Source: Natronospira proteinivora (GTDB lineage Bacteria; Pseudomonadota; Gammaproteobacteria; Natronospirales; Natronospiraceae). From it: DNA of 64,000 nt. The position numbers and the translations under genes were made by a program. Where the stretch lies: positions 992,001 to 1,056,000 of the forward strand of contig NZ_JALJYF010000002.1 in assembly GCF_024170465.1 (NCBI RefSeq), in the 5' to 3' direction. Below the pieces are notes generated by a model. The model was not told the origin of the DNA. It made no database searches and saw only the letters and a list, made by a program, of their open reading frames with translations. This document shows, in pieces, positions 24,476 to 33,275 of this stretch. How positions within the stretch are numbered: the first letter of the stretch is position 1; each line of letters starts with the position of its first letter.

Positions 24476-25474
24476 ATGCGTCAAAGCCATGTAGCAAACG
24501 TGATTCTGGGTATTGCTCTTCTCATTTTGTCCGGCACGGTCAGTGCCCATTGGACCAGTGATCGACCCGATGGGCATGCGCCCATGGGTGTGATGGCCGA
24601 CCATGTCCACAGCCGGGGAGAGTGGATGGTCGCCTTGCAACATAGCCGTATGAGTATGTCCGGCTTGCGGGATGGCAGTGATTGGGTCTCGCCCATGGCC
24701 GTCCAGGAGGATTACCACGCCGCGCCCCTGGGCATGGATATGGACATGTCCATGTTGATGCTCATGTATGCCCCCAGTGATCGGTTGACGCTCATGGGCA
24801 TGTTGCACCACATGGACAGCAGCATGGAAAGCGCCATGCATGGCATGGGCAGTTCCATGGAAACCAGTGGTCTGGGCGACTCATTCCTGGGTGGTATCTA
24901 CAAGGCCCTGGACGCCGACGGCCAACAGCTGCTGATTAATTTCGGCGTCAGTCTGCCCACCGGCAGTATCGACGAAGATGTACCCATGATGGGCATGGAC
25001 ATGCGCGCCGGCTATCCTATGCAACTCGGCTCGGGTACCTATGATCTCATGCCGGGTATGACCTGGCTGGGTCAGGGTGATCATTGGTCCTGGGGGGCAC
25101 AGGCCATGGCCACCTTGCGTTTGGGCAGCAATGATGAGAGCTATACGTTGGGGGATGAGTTCAACTTGACCGCTTGGGCGGCGCGCCGCCTGACATCATG
25201 GCTAAGTCTTTCCGCTCGCCTGGAACAGACCCAATTCGGCAATGTGGATGGTGCCGATCCCGCCATGAATCCGGACATGAACCCGGCCGCCGATCCCCGC
25301 AATCAAGGCGGTGATCGAACCCAGCTGGGTGTCGGTGCCAATATCCAGTTCTCCGGTGCTCTCAGTGGCCATCGCCTGGGCCTGGAGTACATCGAGCCCA
25401 TTCGGGAGCGATTGGATGGTCCCCAGATGTCCGTGGATAGCACCGTGGTCCTCGCCTGGGAGCTGGCCTGGTGA
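24476..25474 (+). CDS. Met/His-rich outer-membrane beta-barrel (phenol_MetA_deg-like, metal-linked)
   Basis: This is a 332-residue protein with a signal peptide (cleavage after VSA, about residue 24). The mature N-terminus is rich in Met and His: HAPMGVMADHVH, GMDMDMSMLMLMYAPSDRLT, MLHHMDSSMESAMHGMGSSM. The rest has amphipathic strands, LINFGVSLPTGSIDE, PMQLGSGTYDLMPGMTWLG and a C-terminal aromatic strand ending in AW. These blocks are typical of the 'transporter' branch of the MetA-pathway outer-membrane family often found next to copper-resistance genes. Metal, probably copper, handling is therefore likely, but no copper gene neighbours it. It faces regB divergently across a RegA-like site, so RegA may control it. 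GAGGTGG precedes the ATG. Confidence 0.8.
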   Translation: MRQSHVANVILGIALLILSGTVSAHWTSDRPDGHAPMGVMADHVHSRGEWMVALQHSRMSMSGLRDGSDWVSPMAVQEDYHAAPLGMDMDMSMLMLMYAPSDRLTLMGMLHHMDSSMESAMHGMGSSMETSGLGDSFLGGIYKALDADGQQLLINFGVSLPTGSIDEDVPMMGMDMRAGYPMQLGSGTYDLMPGMTWLGQGDHWSWGAQAMATLRLGSNDESYTLGDEFNLTAWAARRLTSWLSLSARLEQTQFGNVDGADPAMNPDMNPAADPRNQGGDRTQLGVGANIQFSGALSGHRLGLEYIEPIRERLDGPQMSVDSTVVLAWELAW

Positions 25475-25585
25475 CGGGCTGATTGCGGGGAAAGGAGTAA
25501 GCTTGACCCGTTCCCCGCACAAGCGGACGATGGATCGCCTACCGTTCGGGTATTGCCGATCACTCGCTTCCGAGGCCTTGCTCAC

Positions 25586-26551
25586 ATGCGCGTCTTTAAT
25601 AATCCGGTAGGGTCCGGCTCGCTCTGGTTCGATAATCTCACCACGGCCGAGGGCACGCCCGTGGCCTATGATCCCCAGGCCCGGGCGTTCCTCCCCATGC
25701 CGCCCTTTTGTGCGAACCGGGAGCGGATTGGCTGCAACTGGATTGCGCCCAAGGAAGGGGCCTTTTGCCGGTCCTGTGCCATGACGGCGCTGGCGCCGGA
25801 TCCTTCCATCCCGGGTGCCATACCCAACTGGGCCCAGACCGAGGCGGCCAAACGCTGGGTGCTGGACAACCTGGGCCGCTGGCACTGGTTCCGGCCGGAA
25901 GATCCGGGGGCACCGCCGGTGTTCCACCTGCTCGCCGAAGGCCCTACGCAGGTGCTCATGGGCCATGTGGAAGGGGTGGTGACCATCAGTGTGGCCGAGG
26001 CCGACCCGGTGGTACGGGTGACCCGCCGCCAAGCCCTGGATGAGCCTTACCGCACCATGATTGGTCATATGCGCCACGAGATTGCCCATATGCTCTGGTG
26101 GCGTCTGAGCCTACGGGAGGATTTCCTGGAGGCCTTCCGGGCCATGTTCGGAGATGAGCGGGCGGATTATCAGGCCGCCCTTCAGCGTCATTACCATGAT
26201 GGCCCGCCCGCCGATTGGCGGGATCGCTTTCTGACGTCCTACGCCTCCTGCCATCCCCATGAAGACTGGGCGGAGACAGCCGCCCATCTATTGCATCTGA
26301 CCGACATCACCGACAGCTGCGTGGCGTCCGGCTTGTCCTCTCCCGACCAGCCCACCCCGGGCTGGGACCCCTACGCGGAACCGGATACCGAGCGATTGCT
26401 TCATATCGCGGCTTCCCTGACGGTGCGGGTCAATCACGTCAACCGCTCCATGGGATTATCGGATCTTTATCCCTTCGTGCTGTCCGGCCCGGCCCGACGA
26501 AAACTTGCCTTCGTCCATGACTGGTTGCGGCGGGGGGCCCAGGGGCTCTGA
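25586..26551 (+). CDS. Putative zinc-binding metallopeptidase (COG4307 type)
   Basis: This is a 321-residue soluble protein. The catalytic motif is HEIAH at 164-168 in MRHEIAHMLWWRL. The downstream DERADYQ, HPHEDWAETAAHLLHL region supplies the third metal ligand and the family's 'HP.EDWAE.waHYLHi.D' signature. TASLTVRVNHVNRSMGLSDLYPFVLS closes the domain. Relatives begin with a zinc ribbon of CxxC pairs; here the first pair is replaced by NNPVGSGSLWFDNL, while later Cys (CANRERIGCNW, CRSC) remain, so the ribbon is probably incomplete. The start at 25586 fits the family N-terminus (relatives begin MK.F.C). Substrates are unknown. It is preceded by a short gap after the metal-linked porin; co-transcription is possible. 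Confidence 0.8.
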   Translation: MRVFNNPVGSGSLWFDNLTTAEGTPVAYDPQARAFLPMPPFCANRERIGCNWIAPKEGAFCRSCAMTALAPDPSIPGAIPNWAQTEAAKRWVLDNLGRWHWFRPEDPGAPPVFHLLAEGPTQVLMGHVEGVVTISVAEADPVVRVTRRQALDEPYRTMIGHMRHEIAHMLWWRLSLREDFLEAFRAMFGDERADYQAALQRHYHDGPPADWRDRFLTSYASCHPHEDWAETAAHLLHLTDITDSCVASGLSSPDQPTPGWDPYAEPDTERLLHIAASLTVRVNHVNRSMGLSDLYPFVLSGPARRKLAFVHDWLRRGAQGL

Positions 26552-26631
26552 TACAAAATCTCTTGCGGCGTTATTCTGGACATGATTGTTCGAATTACTG
26601 TCTAGATCATTGAAAAAGAAAAGGAATAGCA

Positions 26632-26661
26632 TTTCCCCTGGAGGCTGACCTTCCAGGGAAA
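26632..26661 (+). terminator. Imperfect hairpin downstream of the metallopeptidase gene
   Basis: TTTCCCCTGGAGG and CCTTCCAGGGAAA pair with one bulge and one mismatch around a four-base loop. There is no clean T run after it, so termination is only a suggestion. Confidence 0.35.
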
Positions 26662-26798
26662 GACCCTTATTTCGGGAACAAGATCCAATTATTGAGTGTC
26701 GCGACTTGTGGAAGGGGGTAGTTCTTCTACACTGAATTTGTGTGCTTACTGTTGAGTCATGTACAAAATTCGTAACGATCCTATGTATTGGGGGTGGT

Positions 26799-28598
26799 AT
26801 GCCTGCTTCTCAGCTGCATTCCTACAAAGAACAAGACCGACTTGCGGCCCTGCATTCCCTTAACTTGCTTGAACCCGAGCAGGATGACCGCTTTGACGTT
26901 TACCCACGAATTCTATCCAAGGCCATGCGGGCACCCATTGCCTTTGTCGGCTTTATGGATGCAGACCGGCAGGTACTGACCTCTTGTCTAGGCCTTGGTT
27001 CTCGCGAAACGCCTCGTGAAGAGACCTTTTGCACCCATGTGTTGGACGAAGGGTTCATGGTTATTCCCGACGCCACCCAGGATTCCGTGTTTGCCAATAA
27101 ACCGGCGGTTGTTGGAGACGAGCACATCCGTTTCTATGCCGGCTCGGTGATCAAGGATCCCAATGGCTACCCGGTCGGTACGCTTTGCGCGCTTGATCGC
27201 GAGCCTCGTGGAATCAGCAAGGATGAGGAAGCGCTCCTGCGTGATCTGACCGAGCTTTTGGAGGCAGATCTATTCTGGCAGAAAAAGCTGAAATCGGCGA
27301 AGCAAGATCTGCTTGAAAATACCTTTCATGACCCGGTTACCGGGATGGCAAGAGACGCTCTCTGTCACAAGAGCATTTCATCGCTGGTCGAGGACGCCAA
27401 GGATTCTGGCTCACGCGTGGCTGTTGCAACCGTTCACTTTCCACGCTATGACGAATTGGTGGGAACCTATGGACAGGAAATCGCTGACAGTGCCGCCCGT
27501 GAGCTCGCACAAAGGGCACGTGAGGTGACCAGCCCCGACGGTGTTTTGGCCCGACCGGAGTCTGATCGTTTCGTGCTTGCTCAACCTGGTCTGGCAACGC
27601 CGGAAACAGGGGTTGACTGGGCCTACAGATTGCACAATTCCATCAGTGCCCCGGTTCATGTAGAAGATGGACGTAGGGACGTTAAGGCGTCCATGGGAAT
27701 TGCCATTGCGCCAGACGATGGCCAGGACAGTGAGCAGCTGCTCCGCTGTGCGCGCCTGGCCATGCGGATACGGTCGGGGCCCGGTCTTCAGTTCTATGCG
27801 GCCCAATCGGACAAACATATTCGGCGCCGGGACCGGGTAAGCAGGCACCGCGCCACGGCACTGGAAGACGATCTGTTGGAGTTACATTACCAGCCCATTT
27901 ACGATGGCAAGACTGGGCGCGTGGTGACTTTTGAGGCATTGGCCCGTTGGAATGATGCCGAGTTGGGTTTTATTAGCCCGGGTGAATTTATTCCGCTGGC
28001 TGAAAAAGACAGCACGTTGAGCAGGGTGCTCACGCGCTGGGTTTTGGAAAGGGCTATTAAAGATGCAGAGTACTGGAACCGGAATGCGGATGAGCCGGTG
28101 AAGGTTAATGTGAATATCGCGGGGCCAGAGTTCTGCCAAGATGATTTTCTTCAATTGGTGGAAAACGCTTTGCGATTTTCCCATTTGAATCGTGAATTCT
28201 TGGTTTTGGAAATAACCGAGGAAACAATTATTGAGGATATTGACGGCGCCATTGAGTCAATAGGGAAATTGCGCGCGGCCGGAATCAACGTGGTGCTTGA
28301 TGACTTTGGTACTGGCTATTCCTCACTAAACTACCTCCGAAAACTCCCCCTTGACGGGCTGAAGATTGACCGTTCCTTTGTGGAGGACTTGCCAGAAGAT
28401 CGTGCCTCTAGTGATGTTGCAGCTGCAATCGCCGGTATTGGTAAGGCACTGGATATGCGTGTGGTTGCCGAGGGCGTCGAGACCGAAGCTCAGAAGGCAC
28501 TTCTCTGTGATCTGGGCTGTGATAGTCTGCAGGGGTTTCTGTTTAGCAAGGCAGTACCGGTAAGCCAAGTCAGCAGCCTTTTTAAGTCGACATGGTGA
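26799..28598 (+). CDS. GAF - degenerate GGDEF - EAL protein (probable cyclic-di-GMP phosphodiesterase)
   Basis: This is a 599-residue cytoplasmic protein. The start at 26799 follows GGGGGTGG. The N-terminal GAF domain (about 8-165) has the block FCTHVLDEGFMVIPDATQD and IRFYAGSVIKDPNGYPVGTLC. The next domain has the GGDEF fold, but the motif is replaced by ARPESDRF, so it should not make c-di-GMP. The EAL domain (about 355-595) keeps Glu379 in TFEALARW, then VNVNIAG, ILEITEE-type LVLEITEETII, LDDFGTGYSSLNYLRKLP, KIDRSFV and AEGVET, so c-di-GMP hydrolysis is expected. The GAF domain would be the input. It stands alone between two intergenic stretches. Confidence 0.9.
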   Translation: MPASQLHSYKEQDRLAALHSLNLLEPEQDDRFDVYPRILSKAMRAPIAFVGFMDADRQVLTSCLGLGSRETPREETFCTHVLDEGFMVIPDATQDSVFANKPAVVGDEHIRFYAGSVIKDPNGYPVGTLCALDREPRGISKDEEALLRDLTELLEADLFWQKKLKSAKQDLLENTFHDPVTGMARDALCHKSISSLVEDAKDSGSRVAVATVHFPRYDELVGTYGQEIADSAARELAQRAREVTSPDGVLARPESDRFVLAQPGLATPETGVDWAYRLHNSISAPVHVEDGRRDVKASMGIAIAPDDGQDSEQLLRCARLAMRIRSGPGLQFYAAQSDKHIRRRDRVSRHRATALEDDLLELHYQPIYDGKTGRVVTFEALARWNDAELGFISPGEFIPLAEKDSTLSRVLTRWVLERAIKDAEYWNRNADEPVKVNVNIAGPEFCQDDFLQLVENALRFSHLNREFLVLEITEETIIEDIDGAIESIGKLRAAGINVVLDDFGTGYSSLNYLRKLPLDGLKIDRSFVEDLPEDRASSDVAAAIAGIGKALDMRVVAEGVETEAQKALLCDLGCDSLQGFLFSKAVPVSQVSSLFKSTW

Positions 28599-28877
28599 TT
28601 GCATCTCGTATGAATTAAACAATAGCAACCTTGGCGCGACAAAGGAACGCTGCAGGGCGAAGCCCAGTAATAACATCAGCTTGGTAAGCCCCCCACCCAT
28701 GGTGGTAGTATCCGCTTGAGGATCTCAGAGCTGTATCAATGCATGTCCCTCCCGCCCGCGGCACCCACCCCATGATAAAAGCCGAACTGATTCCACGATT
28801 TGGCCAGGCGGTGGTGGTGCGCGACCCCGGAAACGGCTCCGTTCTTACTTGAACTAACCAATCATTGGAAGGATCCC

Positions 28878-30050
28878 ATGTTTCTTGTTGATGAACCGTA
28901 TGTCTCCGATTTTTTAAAGCAGACCCTGCATGATTATTCCCTGCCTGTGGTGGATACACCTGTCGCTCGGGAGCTGGCACTGACACCCGGTACGCCCATG
29001 ATTAGCGAAGCGCAAGCTGCGGCCATGATGGCCGAGTCCGACACGCCCAGTGTCTGTACCACCTCGGAGAATGCTTTCGCCTGGATAGCCCGCCAGTCAG
29101 GCTTTTCCGATCTGTCCCGGAAGGTCGACTGTTTCAAAAACAAGGCCGCTTTTCGTCGCTTGACCCAGCCCCTGCTGCCGGACTTCGCCTTTGCCGAGAT
29201 TCGAACCGATGATCTTGCTGCCTTTCCGATTGAAACCATGCCACTGCCCTGCATCATCAAGCCGACGGTGGGCTTTTTCAGCCTGGGAGTGCATAAGGTC
29301 GCATCCGTAGCCCAGTGGCCGGATACTGTGGGCAAGATCTTGTCAGAGATCGAGCATATTCATCATCTCTACCCCACCGAAGTGGTGAATCTTGAGTCCT
29401 TTCTGTTGGAGGAGTGTATCGAGGGGGAGGAGTTTGCCGTTGATGCCTATTTCAACGAGCAGGGCGAGCCAGTGATTCTGGGGATTTGGCAACATCGATT
29501 TTCCTCTGATGAGGATGTGGGTGATCGGGTCTATTCCACCTCGAAAGCATTGATGGAGACCCATCTACAAGACTTCGAAGCCTTTGTAGGTGAGATTGGT
29601 CGCTTGGCCGGGATTAGGGACTTCCCTCTTCACATTGAACTGAGGCGAACTCCGGACGGGGCCTTGAGATCCATTGAGGTCAACCCTCTGCGCTTTGGAG
29701 GCTGGTGTACCACCGCCGATGGTACCTACAAGGCCTATGGCCTGAATCCTTATGTGGCCTACCACAATCAGCAACGTCCCAATTGGGATGCCTTGCTGAA
29801 AGACCAGGATGGTAAGGTCTACAGCCTTGTGGTGCTGGACAATTTAAGCGGCATTCGCGGCAAGGATATCGCGGCCTTCGACTACGAGAAATTGCTCGAC
29901 CTGTTCGACAAGCCGCTGGAACTGAGAAAAGTGGATTTCCGTCAATTTCCGGTATTCGGTTTCCTGTTCGTCGAGACGACGGACTGGTATGCCCATGAGC
30001 TGGAAACTATCCTGCATTCCAGCCTGAGGGAGTTCATTCAGCGCCGATAA
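28878..30050 (+). CDS. ATP-grasp domain protein
   Basis: This is a 390-residue protein. The start at 28878 follows GGAAGG and begins MFLVDEPYVSDFLKQTL, as in relatives. After an alpha/beta N-terminal part with ENAFAWI and CFKNKAAFRRL, the ATP-grasp core has PCIIKPTVGFFSLGVHKV (phosphate-loop lysine), LLEECIEGEEFAVDAYF (adenine and metal region) and IELRRTPDGALRSIEVNPLRFGG with the magnesium-binding Glu/Asn. Such enzymes join a carboxylate to an amine or thiol through an acyl phosphate; the substrate is unknown and no pathway partner is adjacent. A small upstream frame (28739-28852) could be a leader peptide but has no ribosome-binding site. Confidence 0.85.
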   Translation: MFLVDEPYVSDFLKQTLHDYSLPVVDTPVARELALTPGTPMISEAQAAAMMAESDTPSVCTTSENAFAWIARQSGFSDLSRKVDCFKNKAAFRRLTQPLLPDFAFAEIRTDDLAAFPIETMPLPCIIKPTVGFFSLGVHKVASVAQWPDTVGKILSEIEHIHHLYPTEVVNLESFLLEECIEGEEFAVDAYFNEQGEPVILGIWQHRFSSDEDVGDRVYSTSKALMETHLQDFEAFVGEIGRLAGIRDFPLHIELRRTPDGALRSIEVNPLRFGGWCTTADGTYKAYGLNPYVAYHNQQRPNWDALLKDQDGKVYSLVVLDNLSGIRGKDIAAFDYEKLLDLFDKPLELRKVDFRQFPVFGFLFVETTDWYAHELETILHSSLREFIQRR

Positions 30051-30254
30051 TGTCACGGCCTTATTGTTAAAGCACTCCCTTGTCACGGGCAAGATTCACT
30101 GCCCAGTAAACGGACACGCTTGAATCGATCAATATGTGTCCCATGATTTTGATTATTCTTTGGATTGGCTGGGAACTCTCAGTAATATGTTCGGTCTTGG
30201 CTTGAAGTAGCTTAATCCCCCGATCCGCTCTCTTTAGTCCCTGGAGACAGTGAA

Positions 30255-31766
30255 ATGCGAATGGCTCAACCGATGATCTCTGCACTTTTTCTCGCCATGA
30301 TGGTCTCGACCGCAACGGCCAGCGAACGCAGTATTGCGGTCGATGATGCCGTGGTGACCGAGCATGCCGTGCGAATCGGCGGTGAGCGGGTGCGCTATTC
30401 GGCCACCACCGGGACCCAGCCGACCTGGGATGAGGACGGCAATCCGGATGCCACGCTTTTCTATACTTATTATCAACGCACCGACGTGCGGGACCAGGAT
30501 GAGCGGCCGCTGCTGATTTCCTTCAATGGTGGGCCGGGTTCGGCGTCGGTGTGGATGCATGTGGCCTATACCGGGCCGCGCGTACTGGAGATCGATGACG
30601 AGGGTTATCCGGTGCAGCCCTATGGGGTGAAAGACAATCCCTATTCCGTGCTGGATGTGGCCGATATCGTCTTCGTCAATCCGGTCAATACCGGCTACTC
30701 CCGGGTGGTGCCTGATGAAGACGGCGAGAAGCTGAGTCGAGAGGAGCAGAAAGAGCGATTCTTTGGGGTTAATGCCGATATCGAGTATCTGGCCGAGTGG
30801 ATCAATACCTTCGTGACCCGCAAGGAGCGCTGGAGTTCACCCAAGTACCTGATTGGTGAAAGCTACGGCACCACCCGCGTGGCGGGCTTGGCCCTGGAGC
30901 TTCAAAACAGTCAGTGGATGTATCTCAATGGGGTGATTCTGGTTTCACCCACCGACATGGGCATCGATCGGGACGGTCCGGTCAAGGCCGCCAACCGGCT
31001 TCCCTATTTTGCCGCCACCGCCTGGTATCACGAGATGCTGGATGATGATCTCCAGGAACAGGATCTCTATGAGCTCCTGCCCGAGGTGGAAGACTTTACC
31101 CTCAATGAGTACCTGCCGGCCCTGGCTCAGGGAGCCTATCTGGATGAGGATAAGCGCCAGGAGATTGCCGAGCAAGTGGCGCGTTATTCCGGCCTGTCCA
31201 TCGACAGCGTACTGGGCAGCAACCTGGACATCGATACGGCCTTTTTCTGGAAGGATCTGCTGCGCGAGGAAGGACGGACTTTGGGGCGGCTGGATTCCCG
31301 CTATCTGGGCATTGACCGTAAGCGAGTGGGTGATCGGCCGGATTATTGGGCCGAGCTGACCGCCTGGCTGCATGCCTTTACCCCGGCGATTAACCACTAC
31401 ATTCGCAGCGAACTCGAATACGAAACGGACATCAAGTACAACGTGTTCGGGCCCGTCCATCCTTGGGACCGGCAGAACAACGAGACCGGTGAGAATCTGC
31501 GCCAGGCCATGGCCCAGAACCCCTATCTCAATGTCTTGTTCCAGGCCGGCTACTATGATGGCGCCACCAACTACTTCGATGCCAAGTACAGCATGTGGCA
31601 GCTGGACCCCAGTGGCGAGATGAAAGACCGCCTGGACTTCAAGGGTTACCGCAGTGGCCACATGATGTATCTGCGCTACGAAGACCTGCGCAAGTCAAAT
31701 GAGGATCTACGCGAGTTCATCCTGGAAGCCATTCCGGAAGAAGGCGAGCCGGCCCGTTACGATTAA
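30255..31766 (+). CDS. Serine carboxypeptidase, peptidase S10 family, exported
   Basis: This is a 503-residue protein with a signal peptide (cleavage after TAS near residue 23). The S10 landmarks are LLISFNGGPGSASVWMH (oxyanion hole), NPVNTGYSRVV, YLIGESYGTTRVAGLA with nucleophile Ser203, VLFQAGYYDGATNYF with the catalytic Asp and GYRSGHMMYLR with the catalytic His. Length and motifs equal those of bacterial members, which remove C-terminal residues in the periplasm or outside. GGAGACAG precedes the ATG. It fits the protein-degrading profile of the window, with the secreted subtilisin upstream. Confidence 0.9.
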   Translation: MRMAQPMISALFLAMMVSTATASERSIAVDDAVVTEHAVRIGGERVRYSATTGTQPTWDEDGNPDATLFYTYYQRTDVRDQDERPLLISFNGGPGSASVWMHVAYTGPRVLEIDDEGYPVQPYGVKDNPYSVLDVADIVFVNPVNTGYSRVVPDEDGEKLSREEQKERFFGVNADIEYLAEWINTFVTRKERWSSPKYLIGESYGTTRVAGLALELQNSQWMYLNGVILVSPTDMGIDRDGPVKAANRLPYFAATAWYHEMLDDDLQEQDLYELLPEVEDFTLNEYLPALAQGAYLDEDKRQEIAEQVARYSGLSIDSVLGSNLDIDTAFFWKDLLREEGRTLGRLDSRYLGIDRKRVGDRPDYWAELTAWLHAFTPAINHYIRSELEYETDIKYNVFGPVHPWDRQNNETGENLRQAMAQNPYLNVLFQAGYYDGATNYFDAKYSMWQLDPSGEMKDRLDFKGYRSGHMMYLRYEDLRKSNEDLREFILEAIPEEGEPARYD

Positions 31767-31867
31767 TCAGCCCTGTCGCGTTGACGCATCTGTTCAATAC
31801 GTGATGGCTCGCTGCAGCGTATGTTCCAGGCCTGATGTCATGTATCCAATTGTAACAGGAGTTGCTC

Positions 31868-32296
31868 ATGATCCGACGCGTTAATCCAGGCGACATGGAC
31901 TCAATCATCGATATTTGGCTGCAGGCGTCAATTGCCGCGCATGATTTTATTGATGCCGAATTCTGGCGGTCGAAGACCGAAGCCATGCGTGAAGTATATA
32001 TTCCCGGTTCCGAGACGTATGTCTACGATGACGGTCAATCGGTCAAGGGGTTTTTCTCCTTATATGGAAACCAGCTTGCCGCCTTGTTCGTGGCCCCCGC
32101 CTGTCAAGGCCAAGGCATGGGCCGCGTTCTGCTAGAGCGAGCCAAGCAACTACGCCGAGAGCTCACCATCGATGTCTACAAGGAAAACCGGAAGACAATC
32201 GAATTTTATAAGCGCTCTGGATTCGAGGCGGTGACGGAGAAAGTCTGCGAACACACTGGGCATTGGGAGCTAGTGATGAAGCGTCGGCAACGTTAA
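31868..32296 (+). CDS. GNAT acetyltransferase, YiaC-like
   Basis: This is a 142-residue single GNAT domain. AGGAG is six bases upstream of ATG 31868; a TTG at 31862 is less likely. It begins IRRVNPGDMDSIIDIWLQAS, with IDAEFWRSK and the acetyl-CoA loop LFVAPACQGQGMGRVLLERA, followed by LTIDVYKENRKTIEFYKRSGF. This order matches E. coli YiaC and YjaB, which acetylate protein lysines; YiaC looks closest. The acceptor here is unknown. The gene is separate from the S10 peptidase by about 100 bp. Confidence 0.85.
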   Translation: MIRRVNPGDMDSIIDIWLQASIAAHDFIDAEFWRSKTEAMREVYIPGSETYVYDDGQSVKGFFSLYGNQLAALFVAPACQGQGMGRVLLERAKQLRRELTIDVYKENRKTIEFYKRSGFEAVTEKVCEHTGHWELVMKRRQR

Positions 32297-32663
32297 TGTT
32301 AACCCTGCTATACGCCAAGCGGTTACTGTCCCTTAAGGTCCGACCAAGCGGGTGTTCAGGGTGAGAAACCGCACCTACTGCGCCGGGCCTTCCGGCCGGG
32401 CGCAGTAGGTCATGGCACTTGCCGGAAACCGCCGTGCCAGCAATGGCGAATGTTACCCGAATGGACGGTTAATCGGGAAACATGTCATAAAATTTGACAG
32501 TGGTTAAGCCCGTTTCGCGCACCAGGGTATGCGCTACAAGCCCGGCAAGTCCCGGAAAGTGCGCCTTCACGAGGCTTGGCAGCAAGTGGTGATCACTGGC
32601 ATGGAGGTTGCATTTTCTCCGTTGCGGCTCAAGATCTGACGTGCAAGCAGCGAGGAGGTCATT
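32297..32663. other. 367-bp intergenic stretch with one long inverted repeat
   Basis: No gene with a ribosome-binding site is seen on either strand; the long minus-strand frame reaching in from 33050 is a shadow. The stretch contains the hairpin at 32373-32410 and a TTGACA at 32495-32500 without a matching -10 box. Confidence 0.5.
32373..32410. repeat. Long inverted repeat (12-bp stem plus inner 4-bp stem)
   Basis: ACCTACTGCGCC (32373-32384) pairs exactly with GGCGCAGTAGGT (32399-32410). Inside, GGCC-TTCC-GGCC can extend the stem. No T run follows on either strand, so it is not a classic terminator; it could be a REP-like element or an RNA structure. Confidence 0.6.
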
Positions 32664-33095
32664 ATGACGATCCGCAAAACCCTTTCCATCGCAATCGGTG
32701 CCAGCTTTCTGGCAAGCCCACTGGTGATTGCTCAACCTCAGCAGGAGCAACCACAACAACAGCCTCAGGAGCAGGAAGCTCAGCCCATGGAGCAGCAGCA
32801 AGAGGCCCAGGATATTTCTGATGAGCAAATCGAGCAGTTTGTGGAGGCCTATGCTGAAGCCAAGGAAGCCCGCGAGGAATATACCGAGAGGGCCCGTGAG
32901 GCAGACGAACCACAGGAAGCACAACAGCTTCGCCAGCGTGCTAATGAGGCCGAGACGGAGGCGATTCGGGATGCAGGCATGGATGTGGATGAGTATCGCG
33001 ACGTCGAGATTGCCATGCAGACCGACCCGGACATTCGTGAAGAGGTCCATGAACGACTGGAGGACAAGGGCGTAGAGGTGGCAACCCGCCGGTGA
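32664..33095 (+). CDS. Exported DUF4168 protein
   Basis: This is a 143-residue protein with a signal peptide (cleavage after VIA, about residue 23), then a Gln/Glu/Pro-rich linker. The domain (about 48-135) has the DUF4168 pattern: ISDEQIEQFVEAYAEAKEAREEY, a charged helix, EAIRDAGMDVDEYRDVEIAMQTDPDIRE. This resembles chaperone-like or sporadic periplasmic helical proteins; the role is unknown. AGGAGG sits before the ATG and a strong terminator follows, so it is a single-gene unit. A diverged relative is encoded at 63216-63635. Confidence 0.85.
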   Translation: MTIRKTLSIAIGASFLASPLVIAQPQQEQPQQQPQEQEAQPMEQQQEAQDISDEQIEQFVEAYAEAKEAREEYTERAREADEPQEAQQLRQRANEAETEAIRDAGMDVDEYRDVEIAMQTDPDIREEVHERLEDKGVEVATRR

Positions 33096-33132
33096 CGGCC
33101 GGATTGTTCAATCTGACAGTAACCCTTGATAC

Positions 33133-33162
33133 AAGGCCCCGCTTCGGCGGGGCCTTTTTATT
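33133..33162 (+). terminator. Rho-independent terminator of the DUF4168 gene
   Basis: AAGGCCCCGC and GCGGGGCCTT form a perfect 10-bp stem with a TTCG tetraloop, followed by TTTATTT. Confidence 0.9.
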
Positions 33163-33275
33163 TCGCCAAATTCGGCATCCTGAAACGGATGCCGTACCTA
33201 CCTTGCCTTCTTCTCCCAGCATCGATAGAGTGCCCACAAAATGGGGATTTATAACCCTGCCGGGAGGGGGAGCAG

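Noticed and set aside
28739-28852. 37-codon frame upstream of the ATP-grasp gene
   Set aside because: It looks protein-like near MIKAELIPRFGQ but has no Shine-Dalgarno site and no related protein that I recognise.
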